This document shows, piece by piece, positions 1-7,665 of a stretch of 64,000 bases of DNA. The notes below the pieces were generated by a model, which saw only the letters and a program-made list of their open reading frames with translations, was not told the origin of the DNA and made no database searches. The translations under genes and the position numbers were made by a program. The stretch comes from Stutzerimonas stutzeri (GTDB lineage Bacteria; Pseudomonadota; Gammaproteobacteria; Pseudomonadales; Pseudomonadaceae), in contig DDVX01000020.1 in NCBI GenBank assembly GCA_002345575.1, positions 1 through 64,000 on the forward strand, read 5' to 3'. Every line of letters starts with the position of its first letter. Position 1 is the stretch's first letter.

Positions 1-81
1 CGCCGTCCGTGCAAGCCTTTTTTAGCTAACTTCTTGATTTACAAGAGTTTTTGCTAAAGGCCTGCGCCGGAGAAGGTGCGC

Positions 82-109
82 ATTATAGGCACCCCAGATC
101 TCACGTCAA
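82..109 (-). promoter_or_regulatory. Strong sigma70-type promoter firing out of the window
   Basis: On the minus strand there is TTGACG (104-109), a 16-bp spacer and a perfect TATAAT (82-87), followed by a GC-rich discriminator GCGCACC. That discriminator resembles the tRNA-Val/Asp promoter at 31615-31643. The downstream leader (about 1-75) can fold into nested imperfect hairpins. The gene served lies left of position 1. By synteny with P. aeruginosa it could be mtnA; the architecture would equally suit a stable RNA operon. Confidence 0.6.
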
Positions 110-158
110 CCGCTATTTGAGGATTTCTTAACACCCTCCGGGATTAACGTTATTTCCC

Positions 159-172
159 TCCTTATATAAGGA
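159..172. repeat. 14-bp perfect palindrome upstream of mtaD
   Basis: TCCTTATATAAGGA is a perfect palindrome with a few further pairing bases outside it. It lies between the outward promoter and the mtaD start, about 93 bp before the ATG. It could be an operator for either gene. No known regulator motif was recognised. Confidence 0.4.
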
Positions 173-264
173 AGGGGGCACTGTCCCGTCACCCCACTGC
201 TTCCTTCAAACTACCCAGCACAGGCTTTACACTGATCGCATCACTGAACAGCTAGACGATTTCT

Positions 265-1596
265 ATGCCGCATATTTCCCCGGAACCCCTTGACCTGCTT
301 CTACTGCCGACCTGGCTCGTGCCGGTAGAGCCCGCCGGCGTCGTTCTGAGGAACCATGCTATCGGTGTCCGCGATGGGCGTATTGCTCTGATTGCACCGC
401 GTGAGCAGATCAGCGATTACGTAGCCACCGAAACCCTCGACCTTAGCGGAATGCTGCTCACCCCGGGCCTCGTCAACGCCCATGGGCATGCGGCGATGAC
501 CCTTTTCCGCGGCCTCGCAGATGACCTGTCGTTGATGACCTGGCTGCGCGAGCATATCTGGCCAGCAGAAAAGAAATGGGTTGACGAGCACTTCGTTCGC
601 GCCGGTACCGAACTCGCCATCGCTGAGCAGCTGCAGAGCGGTATTAGCTGCTTCTCGGATATGTATTTTTTCCCCGAAATCGTCAGCGAACTGGTGCACA
701 AGCACGGTATAAGGGCGCAAATTGCCGTGACGATCTTCGACGGCACAACGCCCGACGCGCGCGATGCCGATGACGCACTGCGCAAGGCCGTCTCCCTGTT
801 CGACGACCTCAAGCACCACCCCAGGCTGAGCGTCGCCTTCGGCCCGCACGCGCCTTACTCCATCTCCGACGCAAAGCTAGAAGGCATCCGCACGCTGGCA
901 GCCGAGATGGACGCCGGCATTCATATGCACGTTCACGAGACGGCGCATGAAGTTCAAGAAGCCATGCGCATGCACCAGGAACGCCCTTTGGCTCGACTCG
1001 CTCGCCTGCAGCTGCTGGGCCCGCGCTTTCAGGCAGTGCACATGACGCAGGTAAACGATGAAGACCTGGCCCTGCTTGTCGAGCACAACTGCAGCGTCAT
1101 CCATTGCCCTGAATCGAACCTGAAACTGGCGAGCGGCTTCTGCCCGGTCGAACGCTTGTGGGAAGCCGGCGTCAACGTAGCCATCGGCACCGATGGCGCG
1201 GCGAGCAACAACGACCTTGATCTGCTGGGCGAGACCCGCACGGCAGCACTGCTAGCCAAAGCCGTAGCGGGATCGGCCACAGCACTGGATGCACACCGAG
1301 CGCTGCGCATGGCCACGCTCAATGGAGCAAGGGCGCTGGGCCTAGATGACCACACCGGCTCGCTGGAATTAGGCAAATTCGCCGACATGGTGGCATTCGA
1401 CCTGTCCCTCCTTGCGCAGCAGCCCGTCTATGATCCCGTATCACAGCTGATTTACTCAAGCGGTCGGGATTGCGTGAAACATCTATGGGTGGGTGGCAAG
1501 CAGCTGCTCAAGGATCGCCAACTATTGCGGATGGATGAACAACGCATCATCGCAACCGCCCAGGAATGGGGGCGTAGGATAGGCGCCAAACAGTGA
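265..1596 (+). CDS. mtaD: TRZ/ATZ-family 5'-methylthioadenosine/adenosine deaminase
   Basis: Amidohydrolase of 443 residues, the usual size for the family. Metal ligands are visible as H73 and H75 in NAHGHAAM, a histidine cluster HMHVHETAHE near residue 222, and the aspartate of IGTDGAASNND. The orthologue in P. aeruginosa (PA3170) deaminates 5'-methylthioadenosine to methylthioinosine, a step in recycling the by-product of polyamine and acyl-homoserine-lactone synthesis. As there, ubiG, mupP and yciK follow on the same strand. The start has no obvious Shine-Dalgarno. Deamination of other purines or S-adenosylhomocysteine cannot be excluded from sequence. Confidence 0.88.
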   Translation: MPHISPEPLDLLLLPTWLVPVEPAGVVLRNHAIGVRDGRIALIAPREQISDYVATETLDLSGMLLTPGLVNAHGHAAMTLFRGLADDLSLMTWLREHIWPAEKKWVDEHFVRAGTELAIAEQLQSGISCFSDMYFFPEIVSELVHKHGIRAQIAVTIFDGTTPDARDADDALRKAVSLFDDLKHHPRLSVAFGPHAPYSISDAKLEGIRTLAAEMDAGIHMHVHETAHEVQEAMRMHQERPLARLARLQLLGPRFQAVHMTQVNDEDLALLVEHNCSVIHCPESNLKLASGFCPVERLWEAGVNVAIGTDGAASNNDLDLLGETRTAALLAKAVAGSATALDAHRALRMATLNGARALGLDDHTGSLELGKFADMVAFDLSLLAQQPVYDPVSQLIYSSGRDCVKHLWVGGKQLLKDRQLLRMDEQRIIATAQEWGRRIGAKQ

Positions 1597-1735
1597 GCGC
1601 CCAGAACGATCTGCGATACCGCGACAAACTGACGTACAGAAGGAGCTTCGCCAAAGTCCCTTCGCCTGATGGAAGCTGGCAACATGAGCGTTTGCAGCTC
1701 AGGCTTCCCCTTCAAGCTTTCATACGGAACAAATT

Positions 1736-2434
1736 ATGAGCAACGTCGATCATGCCGAAATCGCCAAATTCGAGGCGCTCGCCCATCGTTGGTGGGACCG
1801 CGAAAGCGAATTCAAACCCCTGCACGAGATCAACCCGCTACGCGTCAACTGGATTGACGAGCGCGCCTCCCTTGCCGGCAAAAAGGTACTGGATGTTGGC
1901 TGTGGCGGGGGTATTCTCAGTGAAGCCATGGCCCAGCGTGGTGCGACGGTTACCGGTATAGACATGGGCGAAGCACCTCTTTCGGTCGCACGCCTGCATC
2001 TGCTGGAGTCAGGCCTTGAGGTCGATTATCGACAGATCACCGCCGAGGCCCTTGCTCAGGAATGCCCCGAGCAGTTCGATGTAGTGACCTGCCTGGAAAT
2101 GCTTGAGCATGTCCCTGACCCTGCATCGATCATCCGCGCCTGCTACAAGATGGTAAAGCCAGGCGGCCAAGTGTTCTTCTCGACGATCAACCGCAACCCT
2201 AAGGCCTATGCCCTGGCTATTATCGGCGCGGAATACGTACTGAAAATGCTGCCACGTGGCACTCACGACTATCGCAAGTTCATCCGCCCTTCCGAACTCG
2301 GTGCCTGGAGCCGCGAAGCGGGCCTGGCTGTCAAAGACATCATCGGCCTGACCTACAACCCGCTGACGAAGGACTACAAACTGTCACCAGACGTCGATGT
2401 GAACTATATGGTTCAGACGCTGCGGGAGGCCTGA
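1736..2434 (+). CDS. ubiG: Ubiquinone biosynthesis O-methyltransferase UbiG
   Basis: Class I SAM-dependent methyltransferase of 232 residues carrying both O-methylations of ubiquinone synthesis. The SAM-binding glycine loop VLDVGCGGGI is at residues 51-60, and EMLEHVPDP follows as the post-I motif. The residues after it (ATINRNPKAYALAI-like) are typical of UbiG. The start is preceded by GGAAC five bases upstream. Its stop overlaps the mupP start (TGATG), so the two are translationally coupled. Confidence 0.95.
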   Translation: MSNVDHAEIAKFEALAHRWWDRESEFKPLHEINPLRVNWIDERASLAGKKVLDVGCGGGILSEAMAQRGATVTGIDMGEAPLSVARLHLLESGLEVDYRQITAEALAQECPEQFDVVTCLEMLEHVPDPASIIRACYKMVKPGGQVFFSTINRNPKAYALAIIGAEYVLKMLPRGTHDYRKFIRPSELGAWSREAGLAVKDIIGLTYNPLTKDYKLSPDVDVNYMVQTLREA

Positions 2435-3105
2435 TGCAACTTCATGCCGTTTTATTCGACATGGACGGAACACTGCTTGATACCGCGCCAGACTTCATCG
2501 CCGTAGCCCAGGCCATGCGTCAGGCCCGTGGTCTCTCTCGTATTGCCGATCAGCGGGTTCGTGACGTCGTCTCCGGCGGAGCGCGAGCCATGGTACTCAG
2601 TGCCTTCGATGTCGACCCGCTCTCCGACGAATTCGAAACCCTGCGACTGGAATTCCTGGACCGTTATCAGGATCATTGCGCGGTTGAAAGTCGGCTGTAT
2701 GACGGCATGGCGCAATTGCTGAGCGATATCGAAGCGGCAGACCTGCTCTGGGGCGTCGTGACCAACAAGCCGCTGCGCTTTGCCGAACCCATCATGCAGC
2801 AGCTGGGGCTCAGTACTCGCTCTGCCGTGCTGGTCTGCCCCGATCATGTCAGCAAGAGCAAGCCCGACCCGGAACCCATGCTGCTGGCCTGCAGCCAGCT
2901 GGGGCTGGAGCCTTCGACCACTCTGTTCGTGGGCGATGACCTGCGTGACATAGAATCCGGGCGTGCGGCGGGCAGCCGAACAGCGGCTGTGCGCTATGGC
3001 TATATTCATCCCCATGACGATCCGGACCAATGGGGCGCGGACCTGGTCATCGACCATCCACTAGAGCTGCGCGCGATACTCAATCGTGCGTCAGGCACCC
3101 GCTGA
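2434..3105 (+). CDS. mupP: N-acetylmuramic acid 6-phosphate phosphatase MupP (HAD family)
   Basis: HAD-superfamily hydrolase of 223 residues. Motif I is FDMDGTLLDT (nucleophile D9, acid D11), motif II the TNKP region, and motif IV VGDDLRDI. In pseudomonads the gene next to ubiG, once annotated as phosphoglycolate phosphatase, encodes MupP. MupP dephosphorylates MurNAc-6-P in the recycling route that bypasses de novo UDP-MurNAc synthesis and gives intrinsic fosfomycin tolerance. The ubiG-mupP-yciK order supports MupP. A phosphoglycolate phosphatase activity (Gph) is the main alternative. Confidence 0.85.
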   Translation: MQLHAVLFDMDGTLLDTAPDFIAVAQAMRQARGLSRIADQRVRDVVSGGARAMVLSAFDVDPLSDEFETLRLEFLDRYQDHCAVESRLYDGMAQLLSDIEAADLLWGVVTNKPLRFAEPIMQQLGLSTRSAVLVCPDHVSKSKPDPEPMLLACSQLGLEPSTTLFVGDDLRDIESGRAAGSRTAAVRYGYIHPHDDPDQWGADLVIDHPLELRAILNRASGTR

Positions 3106-3130
3106 CCCCCACCGGGTTCCAATAACATTA

Positions 3131-3154
3131 TGGGCGACCGCTTGCAGGCGCCCA
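3131..3154 (+). terminator. Hairpin between mupP and yciK
   Basis: TGGGCG (3131-3136) pairs with CGCCCA (3149-3154) around a 12-nt loop, followed by ATTCTTGACT rather than a clean T-run. It may attenuate read-through into yciK. Confidence 0.35.
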
Positions 3155-3179
3155 CATTCTTGACTGTATGAGGCTTCAG

Positions 3180-3920
3180 ATGTTCGAGTATTCAGCCCGA
3201 CCCAACCTGCTGGAAGGTCGGATCATCATGGTGACCGGCGCGGGCCGTGGAATTGGTGAAGCCGCTGCAAAAGCCTATGCCGCTCATGGCGCGACCGTGC
3301 TGCTGCTGGGCAATAATGAAGAGAACCTGAACAAGGTCTATGACGAAATCGAAGCCGCTGGCTGGCCCAAACCCGTAGTGATTCCGTTCAACCTGGAAAC
3401 TGCCCTGCCGCACCAGTACGATGAACTCGCAGCAACCGTCGAACGTGAGTTCGGCCGGCTGGACGGCCTGCTACACAACGCCGGCATTGTCGGCCCGCGC
3501 ACCCCGATTGAACAGCTGACCGGGGAGAGCTTCATGCGGGTCATGCATATCAACGTGAACGCCGCGTTCATGCTCACCAGCACGCTGCTGCCGCTGCTCA
3601 AACTCTCCAGCGATGCTTCCGTCGTTTTCACTTCCAGCAGCGTAGGCCGAAAAGGTCGCGCCTACTGGGGCGCTTACGCGGTATCCAAGTTCGCCCTTGA
3701 AGGCCTGATGCAGGTTCTGGCAGATGAACTGGACGATATCAGCACGGTACGCAGCAACAGCGTCAACCCAGGCGCGACGCGTACAGACATGCGTGTCAAG
3801 GCATATCCAGGCGAGAACCCAGCGGTGAATCCGCTGCCCGCAGACATCATGCCGGTCTACCTTTATCTGATGGGGCCGGACAGCAAAGGCGTCAATGCAC
3901 AGGCACTGAACGCCCAATAA
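3180..3920 (+). CDS. yciK: YciK-family short-chain dehydrogenase/reductase
   Basis: Classical SDR of about 246 residues. The cofactor motif is TGAGRGIG near the N-terminus; HNAG and the YxxxK pair in AYAVSKFALEG mark the active site. I chose the ATG at 3180 because GAGG sits six bases before it, and because the resulting N-terminus (MFEYSARPNLLEGRII) aligns with E. coli YciK from memory. An in-frame ATG at 3168 is possible. The physiological substrate of YciK is not established. The gene closes the mtaD-ubiG-mupP-yciK cluster. Confidence 0.85.
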   Translation: MFEYSARPNLLEGRIIMVTGAGRGIGEAAAKAYAAHGATVLLLGNNEENLNKVYDEIEAAGWPKPVVIPFNLETALPHQYDELAATVEREFGRLDGLLHNAGIVGPRTPIEQLTGESFMRVMHINVNAAFMLTSTLLPLLKLSSDASVVFTSSSVGRKGRAYWGAYAVSKFALEGLMQVLADELDDISTVRSNSVNPGATRTDMRVKAYPGENPAVNPLPADIMPVYLYLMGPDSKGVNAQALNAQ

Positions 3921-3955
3921 AACCTCTCACTCATAATTGTCGGATTTATGGCGCA

Positions 3956-4015
3956 CATTTAGATAGCAGACCGGATAAAGCGGCACCGACCTGCCATCTA
4001 AATGGCTAAAAGCCA
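3956..4015 (+). repeat. Long inverted repeat upstream of the diguanylate cyclase
   Basis: CATTTAGATAGCAG (3956-3969) pairs with CTGCCATCTAAATG (3991-4004) at 13 of 14 positions around a 21-nt loop. It is followed at once by a second small hairpin, TGGCT-AAA-AGCCA (4003-4015). The element lies about 70-115 bp upstream of the sigma54-like promoter, where an enhancer-binding protein would bind. It could instead be a structured RNA or the terminator of yciK. Confidence 0.45.
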
Positions 4016-4070
4016 CCACGCGTCCTGGCTTGCATAGCTAACATATTGATAATTAATGAAAAATTGAACT

Positions 4071-4086
4071 TGGCACTGAATTCGCT
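4071..4086 (+). promoter_or_regulatory. Putative sigma54 (RpoN) promoter for the diguanylate cyclase gene
   Basis: TGGCAC-N5-TCGCT matches the sigma54 consensus TGGCAC-N5-TTGCW with one mismatch. The invariant GG (4072-4073) and GC (4084-4085) have the canonical spacing. Transcription would start about 35 bases before the ATG at 4130. Confidence 0.5.
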
Positions 4087-4129
4087 TTAGAGCTCTCATT
4101 AACGCCATAGCGTTTCGGGAGTTTCATTC

Positions 4130-5062
4130 ATGCTGCCGCTTCAGCAGAACAACAGCGCCATTAATACCAATTCCGCAGCCATTGCCCGCCTGAACCCAGG
4201 ACCGCTCGGACAAACATTGGCGTGCGCCTCCAGTCTCAACGGCCTGCTGCGCAATCTTACGCTACGCCTGCAGACCAGCCTGGAATTGGACAGACTGCTA
4301 GGGTTTTTCTTCAGCGAAGTACGCACCCTGATCCCACTGGGCGCCCTTGTCTACCGACACGCCGAGACGGATTTCCACCTGCAAGTGGGTGAAATCGAAC
4401 CGTGCGGCATCAGCTACCAGCTGTCTCATCATGATGAGTGCCTGGGCGAGCTCGACCTTTACAGCCATACCCCCCTTTCCGAGACAACACAGAAGCAACT
4501 GGAAAAAGCCATCGGCTGCCTACTCTTTCCTCTCTGCAATGCACTGCTGTATCGGCGCGCTGTACAGGCCTCATTGAAGGACCCACTGACCGGGGCTGGC
4601 AACCGTATGGCCCTCGAACAGGCTCTAAACCGGGAAATCGACATATCGCGGCGCTACGGCCAGGCACTCTCGGTGATCATGCTGGATATGGATCACTTCA
4701 AGAATATCAACGATACCTATGGCCATCACGCCGGAGACTCAGCCCTGCGCGCCGTCGCCCTGCTGCTCAAGGAGCAGTTGCGCAATATCGACATGGCCTT
4801 CCGCTTCGGTGGTGAGGAATTTGTCCTGCTGTTCGCCAATACAGACACGCAAGCCGCTGCCATCGTGGGCGAGCGCATTCGCCTGGCCATCGAAAAACTG
4901 CCATTGCTGGTTGGGGAGAAAACCGTGCAGCTGTCAGCCAGCCTCGGCTGTGCCACATACCAGCCGGGCGAATCCCAGCAAGCGTTGTTGCAACGCGCCG
5001 ATCAGGCACTTTATGACGCCAAGCACAGCGGTCGTAATCGTTTGTGTTTTGCCGCAGCCTGA
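4130..5062 (+). CDS. GGDEF-domain diguanylate cyclase with N-terminal sensory domain
   Basis: 310 residues with no membrane segment. Residues about 30-150 form a GAF-like sensory region and about 155-308 a GGDEF domain. The active-site motif is GGEEF (227-231), preceded five residues upstream by the allosteric I-site RNID (218-221), so an active, product-inhibited cyclic-di-GMP synthase is expected. DPLTGAGNR and LDMDHFKNINDTYGH are the usual signature blocks. It corresponds in position to P. aeruginosa PA3177. It stands alone between a sigma54-like promoter and a bidirectional terminator. Confidence 0.9.
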   Translation: MLPLQQNNSAINTNSAAIARLNPGPLGQTLACASSLNGLLRNLTLRLQTSLELDRLLGFFFSEVRTLIPLGALVYRHAETDFHLQVGEIEPCGISYQLSHHDECLGELDLYSHTPLSETTQKQLEKAIGCLLFPLCNALLYRRAVQASLKDPLTGAGNRMALEQALNREIDISRRYGQALSVIMLDMDHFKNINDTYGHHAGDSALRAVALLLKEQLRNIDMAFRFGGEEFVLLFANTDTQAAAIVGERIRLAIEKLPLLVGEKTVQLSASLGCATYQPGESQQALLQRADQALYDAKHSGRNRLCFAAA

Positions 5063-5078
5063 ACGCCGCATCGCAGCC

Positions 5079-5116
5079 AAAAAAAAGCGAGACCGTCACC
5101 GGCTCGCTCTTTTTTG
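5079..5116. terminator. Bidirectional rho-independent terminator
   Basis: AGCGAG (5086-5091) pairs with CTCGCT (5103-5108), with an A-run on the left and a T-run on the right. It serves the diguanylate cyclase gene on plus and rluB on minus, which converge here. Confidence 0.85.
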
Positions 5117-5130
5117 TTTCAGCTCAGGCG

Positions 5131-6198
5131 TTAAGGACGCTTGGGCCCCGGACGCCCTGAAGGCTTACCGCGACCGCGGCCGCCGGCACTCGGGCGCTCC
5201 GCCAGTGGCGTTCCCCGGTTTGGCGTGCTGCGCTCGTCAGTATCACGCGGCTTGCGCACGGGCCGCTCGGTCCGTGACTCACGACCTTTCTCAGCACTGC
5301 CGCCTTCAGCTGGACGCAGCACACGCGGACGACGCTCACCCCGCCCGACCGGCTTGCTCGCCTTGCGCTGCATGCGCTCGATCTTTTCCTTTGTTTTTGC
5401 CTTCATTTCCGGCAATGCGACTGGCTTCAGCCCGACTTCCTCACTGAGGATATCCACTTCACGCTGAGACATTTCGCGCCAGCGGCCCATCGGCAGATCG
5501 GATGTCATGAACACCGGACCAAAGCGCACACGCTTTAGACGGCTGACCACCAGCCCCTGGGACTCCCACAGACGGCGCACTTCGCGGTTACGGCCTTCCA
5601 TCACCACGCAGTGATACCAGTGGTTGAAGCCTTCGCCGCCCGGCGCCTGCTGGATGTCGGTAAAGCGTGCCGGCCCATCTTCGAGCATGACGCCCGTCTT
5701 CAGGCGCTCGATCATCTCGTCATCAACCTCACCACGTACACGCACCGCGTACTCGCGATCCATTTCGTAGGAGGGATGCATCAGACGATTGGCCAGTTCA
5801 CCGTCAGTGGTGAACAGCAGCAGACCTGTAGTGTTGATGTCCAGACGGCCAATATTGATCCAACGACCTTCCTTTGGACGTGGCAACCGGTCGAATACGG
5901 TCGGACGGCCTTCCGGGTCATCGCGGGTGCAAATCTCGCCATCAGGCTTGTTGTAGATCAGTACACGCCGGACCACTTCAGCCGTTTCTTCGCGCTTGAG
6001 CAGTCGTCCATCGACGGCGATAGCGTCATGCAGATCGACACGCTGGCCAAGGACGGCAACAGCGCCATTGACCTTGACCCGGCCGGCGGCAATCCAATTT
6101 TCCACGTCGCGCCGTGAAGCCAAGCCGATTCGGGCTAGAACTTTCTGCAGCTTTTCGCCGTGAGCAATATGAGCGGTTGAATCTTCGTGTTCGGTCAT
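5131..6198 (-). CDS. rluB: 23S rRNA pseudouridine(2605) synthase RluB
   Basis: RsuA/RluB-type pseudouridine synthase. An S4 RNA-binding domain (EKLQKVLARIGLASRR) is followed by the catalytic domain with the active-site aspartate in GRLDINTTGLLLF. A long Arg/Pro/Gly-rich basic tail of about 100 residues follows, as is common in pseudomonad RluB. I place the start at 6198 because GGAGGT lies seven bases upstream; the frame is open further up. The 355-residue product modifies U2605 in the peptidyl-transferase region of 23S rRNA. Confidence 0.9.
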   Translation of the reverse strand: MTEHEDSTAHIAHGEKLQKVLARIGLASRRDVENWIAAGRVKVNGAVAVLGQRVDLHDAIAVDGRLLKREETAEVVRRVLIYNKPDGEICTRDDPEGRPTVFDRLPRPKEGRWINIGRLDINTTGLLLFTTDGELANRLMHPSYEMDREYAVRVRGEVDDEMIERLKTGVMLEDGPARFTDIQQAPGGEGFNHWYHCVVMEGRNREVRRLWESQGLVVSRLKRVRFGPVFMTSDLPMGRWREMSQREVDILSEEVGLKPVALPEMKAKTKEKIERMQRKASKPVGRGERRPRVLRPAEGGSAEKGRESRTERPVRKPRDTDERSTPNRGTPLAERPSAGGRGRGKPSGRPGPKRP

Positions 6199-6290
6199 CT
6201 GGGCACCTCCCGGTGTGGCAGTTCCGATAGAAAGGCCGCGCACTATACGCGCTGTCTCACTTGAGCACTATCGGCGCCATGAAAAATAGG

Positions 6291-6935
6291 TCAGCCCAGA
6301 GCCGCCAGTGCTTCGCCTGTAGCACGCTCGATGGCTGTCCAGCCATTGTTTTGCAGCGTTGCACCGTCGATCATCCAGGTGCCGCCAACGCACATGACAT
6401 TCGGCAGCGCCAGGTACTTTGCCGCATTACCGGCGTTGACACCACCGGTCGGGCAGAAGCGCACGTCAGGGAACGGGCCACCCAGCGCCTTGAGCGCCGC
6501 GATGCCACCGCAGACTTCAGCGGGGAACAGCTTGAAGCGGCGATAGCCAAGTCCGTAGCCACGCATGATGTCCGAAGCACTGCTGATCCCCGCCAGCAGA
6601 GGTACCGAGCAATACACGCCGGCCTGGAGCAGCTCTTCGGTGCAGCCCGGCGAGACGATGAATTGCGCACCGGCCGCCTCGACCTCATCCATCATGCGCT
6701 TGTCGAGCACCGTGCCGGCGCCGACGCACAACTCGGGGCGCTCTTCTCGCAGAAGACGGATTGCGGTCAGGCCGTGCGCCGAACGCAGGGTGATCTCCAG
6801 CGTCTTCAGCCCCCCCGCTGCCAGGGCATCGGCCAGCGGCAGGATCTGTTCCTCGCTGCCGATGGTGATGACAGGCAGGATGCGCGCCTCAGTACAGATA
6901 GCCTCAAGCAAGGCATTTTTCTGGTCCATGTTCAT
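6291..6935 (-). CDS. eda: KHG/KDPG aldolase (Entner-Doudoroff)
   Basis: Class I aldolase of 214 residues that cleaves 2-keto-3-deoxy-6-phosphogluconate to pyruvate and glyceraldehyde-3-phosphate. Diagnostic stretches are LEITLRS (catalytic Glu), GAGTVL, FIVSPG, and the Schiff-base lysine in RFKLFPAE. Last gene of zwf-pgl-eda, 16 bp behind pgl, and expected to be under HexR control from the operator at 9185-9201. Confidence 0.95.
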   Translation of the reverse strand: MNMDQKNALLEAICTEARILPVITIGSEEQILPLADALAAGGLKTLEITLRSAHGLTAIRLLREERPELCVGAGTVLDKRMMDEVEAAGAQFIVSPGCTEELLQAGVYCSVPLLAGISSASDIMRGYGLGYRRFKLFPAEVCGGIAALKALGGPFPDVRFCPTGGVNAGNAAKYLALPNVMCVGGTWMIDGATLQNNGWTAIERATGEALAALG

Positions 6936-6951
6936 CGAGTTCCTCGGGCCC

Positions 6952-7665
6952 TCATGGGCACCAGTAGATTTCCAGAGGGGCGTTCAGGAACGCTCGGATA
7001 GGCATTTGAGTCGGCTCCACCTGAATGGCCTGGCGTAGGGTTTCCAGCTTTTGCGCACCTTGGATAGACAGGCATTGCAATCGCGCGGATGCCAGCAGTG
7101 GATAGGTCATGCTGATGCGCTGACGGGGTTCAGCCGGGGCCAGCATCGGCAAGCAGGGTTGCAGACCCTCCTCATCAAGCCCCTGCGCCAGCAGCGGGCT
7201 ATTAGGAAACAGCGAGGCCGTGTGGCCGTCATCCCCCATGCCCAGAATCAGTACATCAATGGGTTTTCTCAGTTCCTGTAACGCCTCGCCCGCCAGCTGG
7301 GCCGCTTCTTCCAGGCTTCCGGCTGGCTGGTAGAGGCCCAGCAACTCCGCATGCGCCGCGGCGTTGCGTAGCAAATGTCGGCGCAACAGACCTTCATTAC
7401 TGTCGGGGTGATCACTATCGACCCAGCGTTCGTCCGCGAGGCTGATCTGGACCTTCTTCCATTCTAGATCGCACACCGATAAGGCCTCGAAAAATGCAAT
7501 CGGGCTGCGTCCGCCGGACACCACCAGACTGGCGCCACCATGGGTGGTGACGGCGTAGTCCAGCGCTGTAGCCACCCGCTCGGCGAGTGCTTGTGCCAGT
7601 TGCTCAGGCCCGGCCAGACTGTGCGCCAGCACGCCGGAGGGGAGTTCAAGTTCAGAGATCGCCAT
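6952..7665 (-). CDS. pgl: 6-phosphogluconolactonase
   Basis: SugarP isomerase/DevB-type lactonase hydrolysing 6-phosphogluconolactone. Motifs include SGGRSPIAFFEAL, the SLADERWVDSDHPDSNEGLLR block and GMGDDGHTASLFP. I chose the ATG at 7665 because GGAAGG lies seven bases upstream, giving 237 residues. This start lies inside the end of zwf (14-bp overlap), so translation is probably coupled. Confidence 0.93.
   Translation of the reverse strand: MAISELELPSGVLAHSLAGPEQLAQALAERVATALDYAVTTHGGASLVVSGGRSPIAFFEALSVCDLEWKKVQISLADERWVDSDHPDSNEGLLRRHLLRNAAAHAELLGLYQPAGSLEEAAQLAGEALQELRKPIDVLILGMGDDGHTASLFPNSPLLAQGLDEEGLQPCLPMLAPAEPRQRISMTYPLLASARLQCLSIQGAQKLETLRQAIQVEPTQMPIRAFLNAPLEIYWCP

Noticed and set aside
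4066..4092. AlgU (sigma22) promoter suggested by GAACTT ahead of the diguanylate cyclase gene
   Set aside because: No TCTGA-like -10 lies 16-17 bp downstream. The sigma54 reading fits better.
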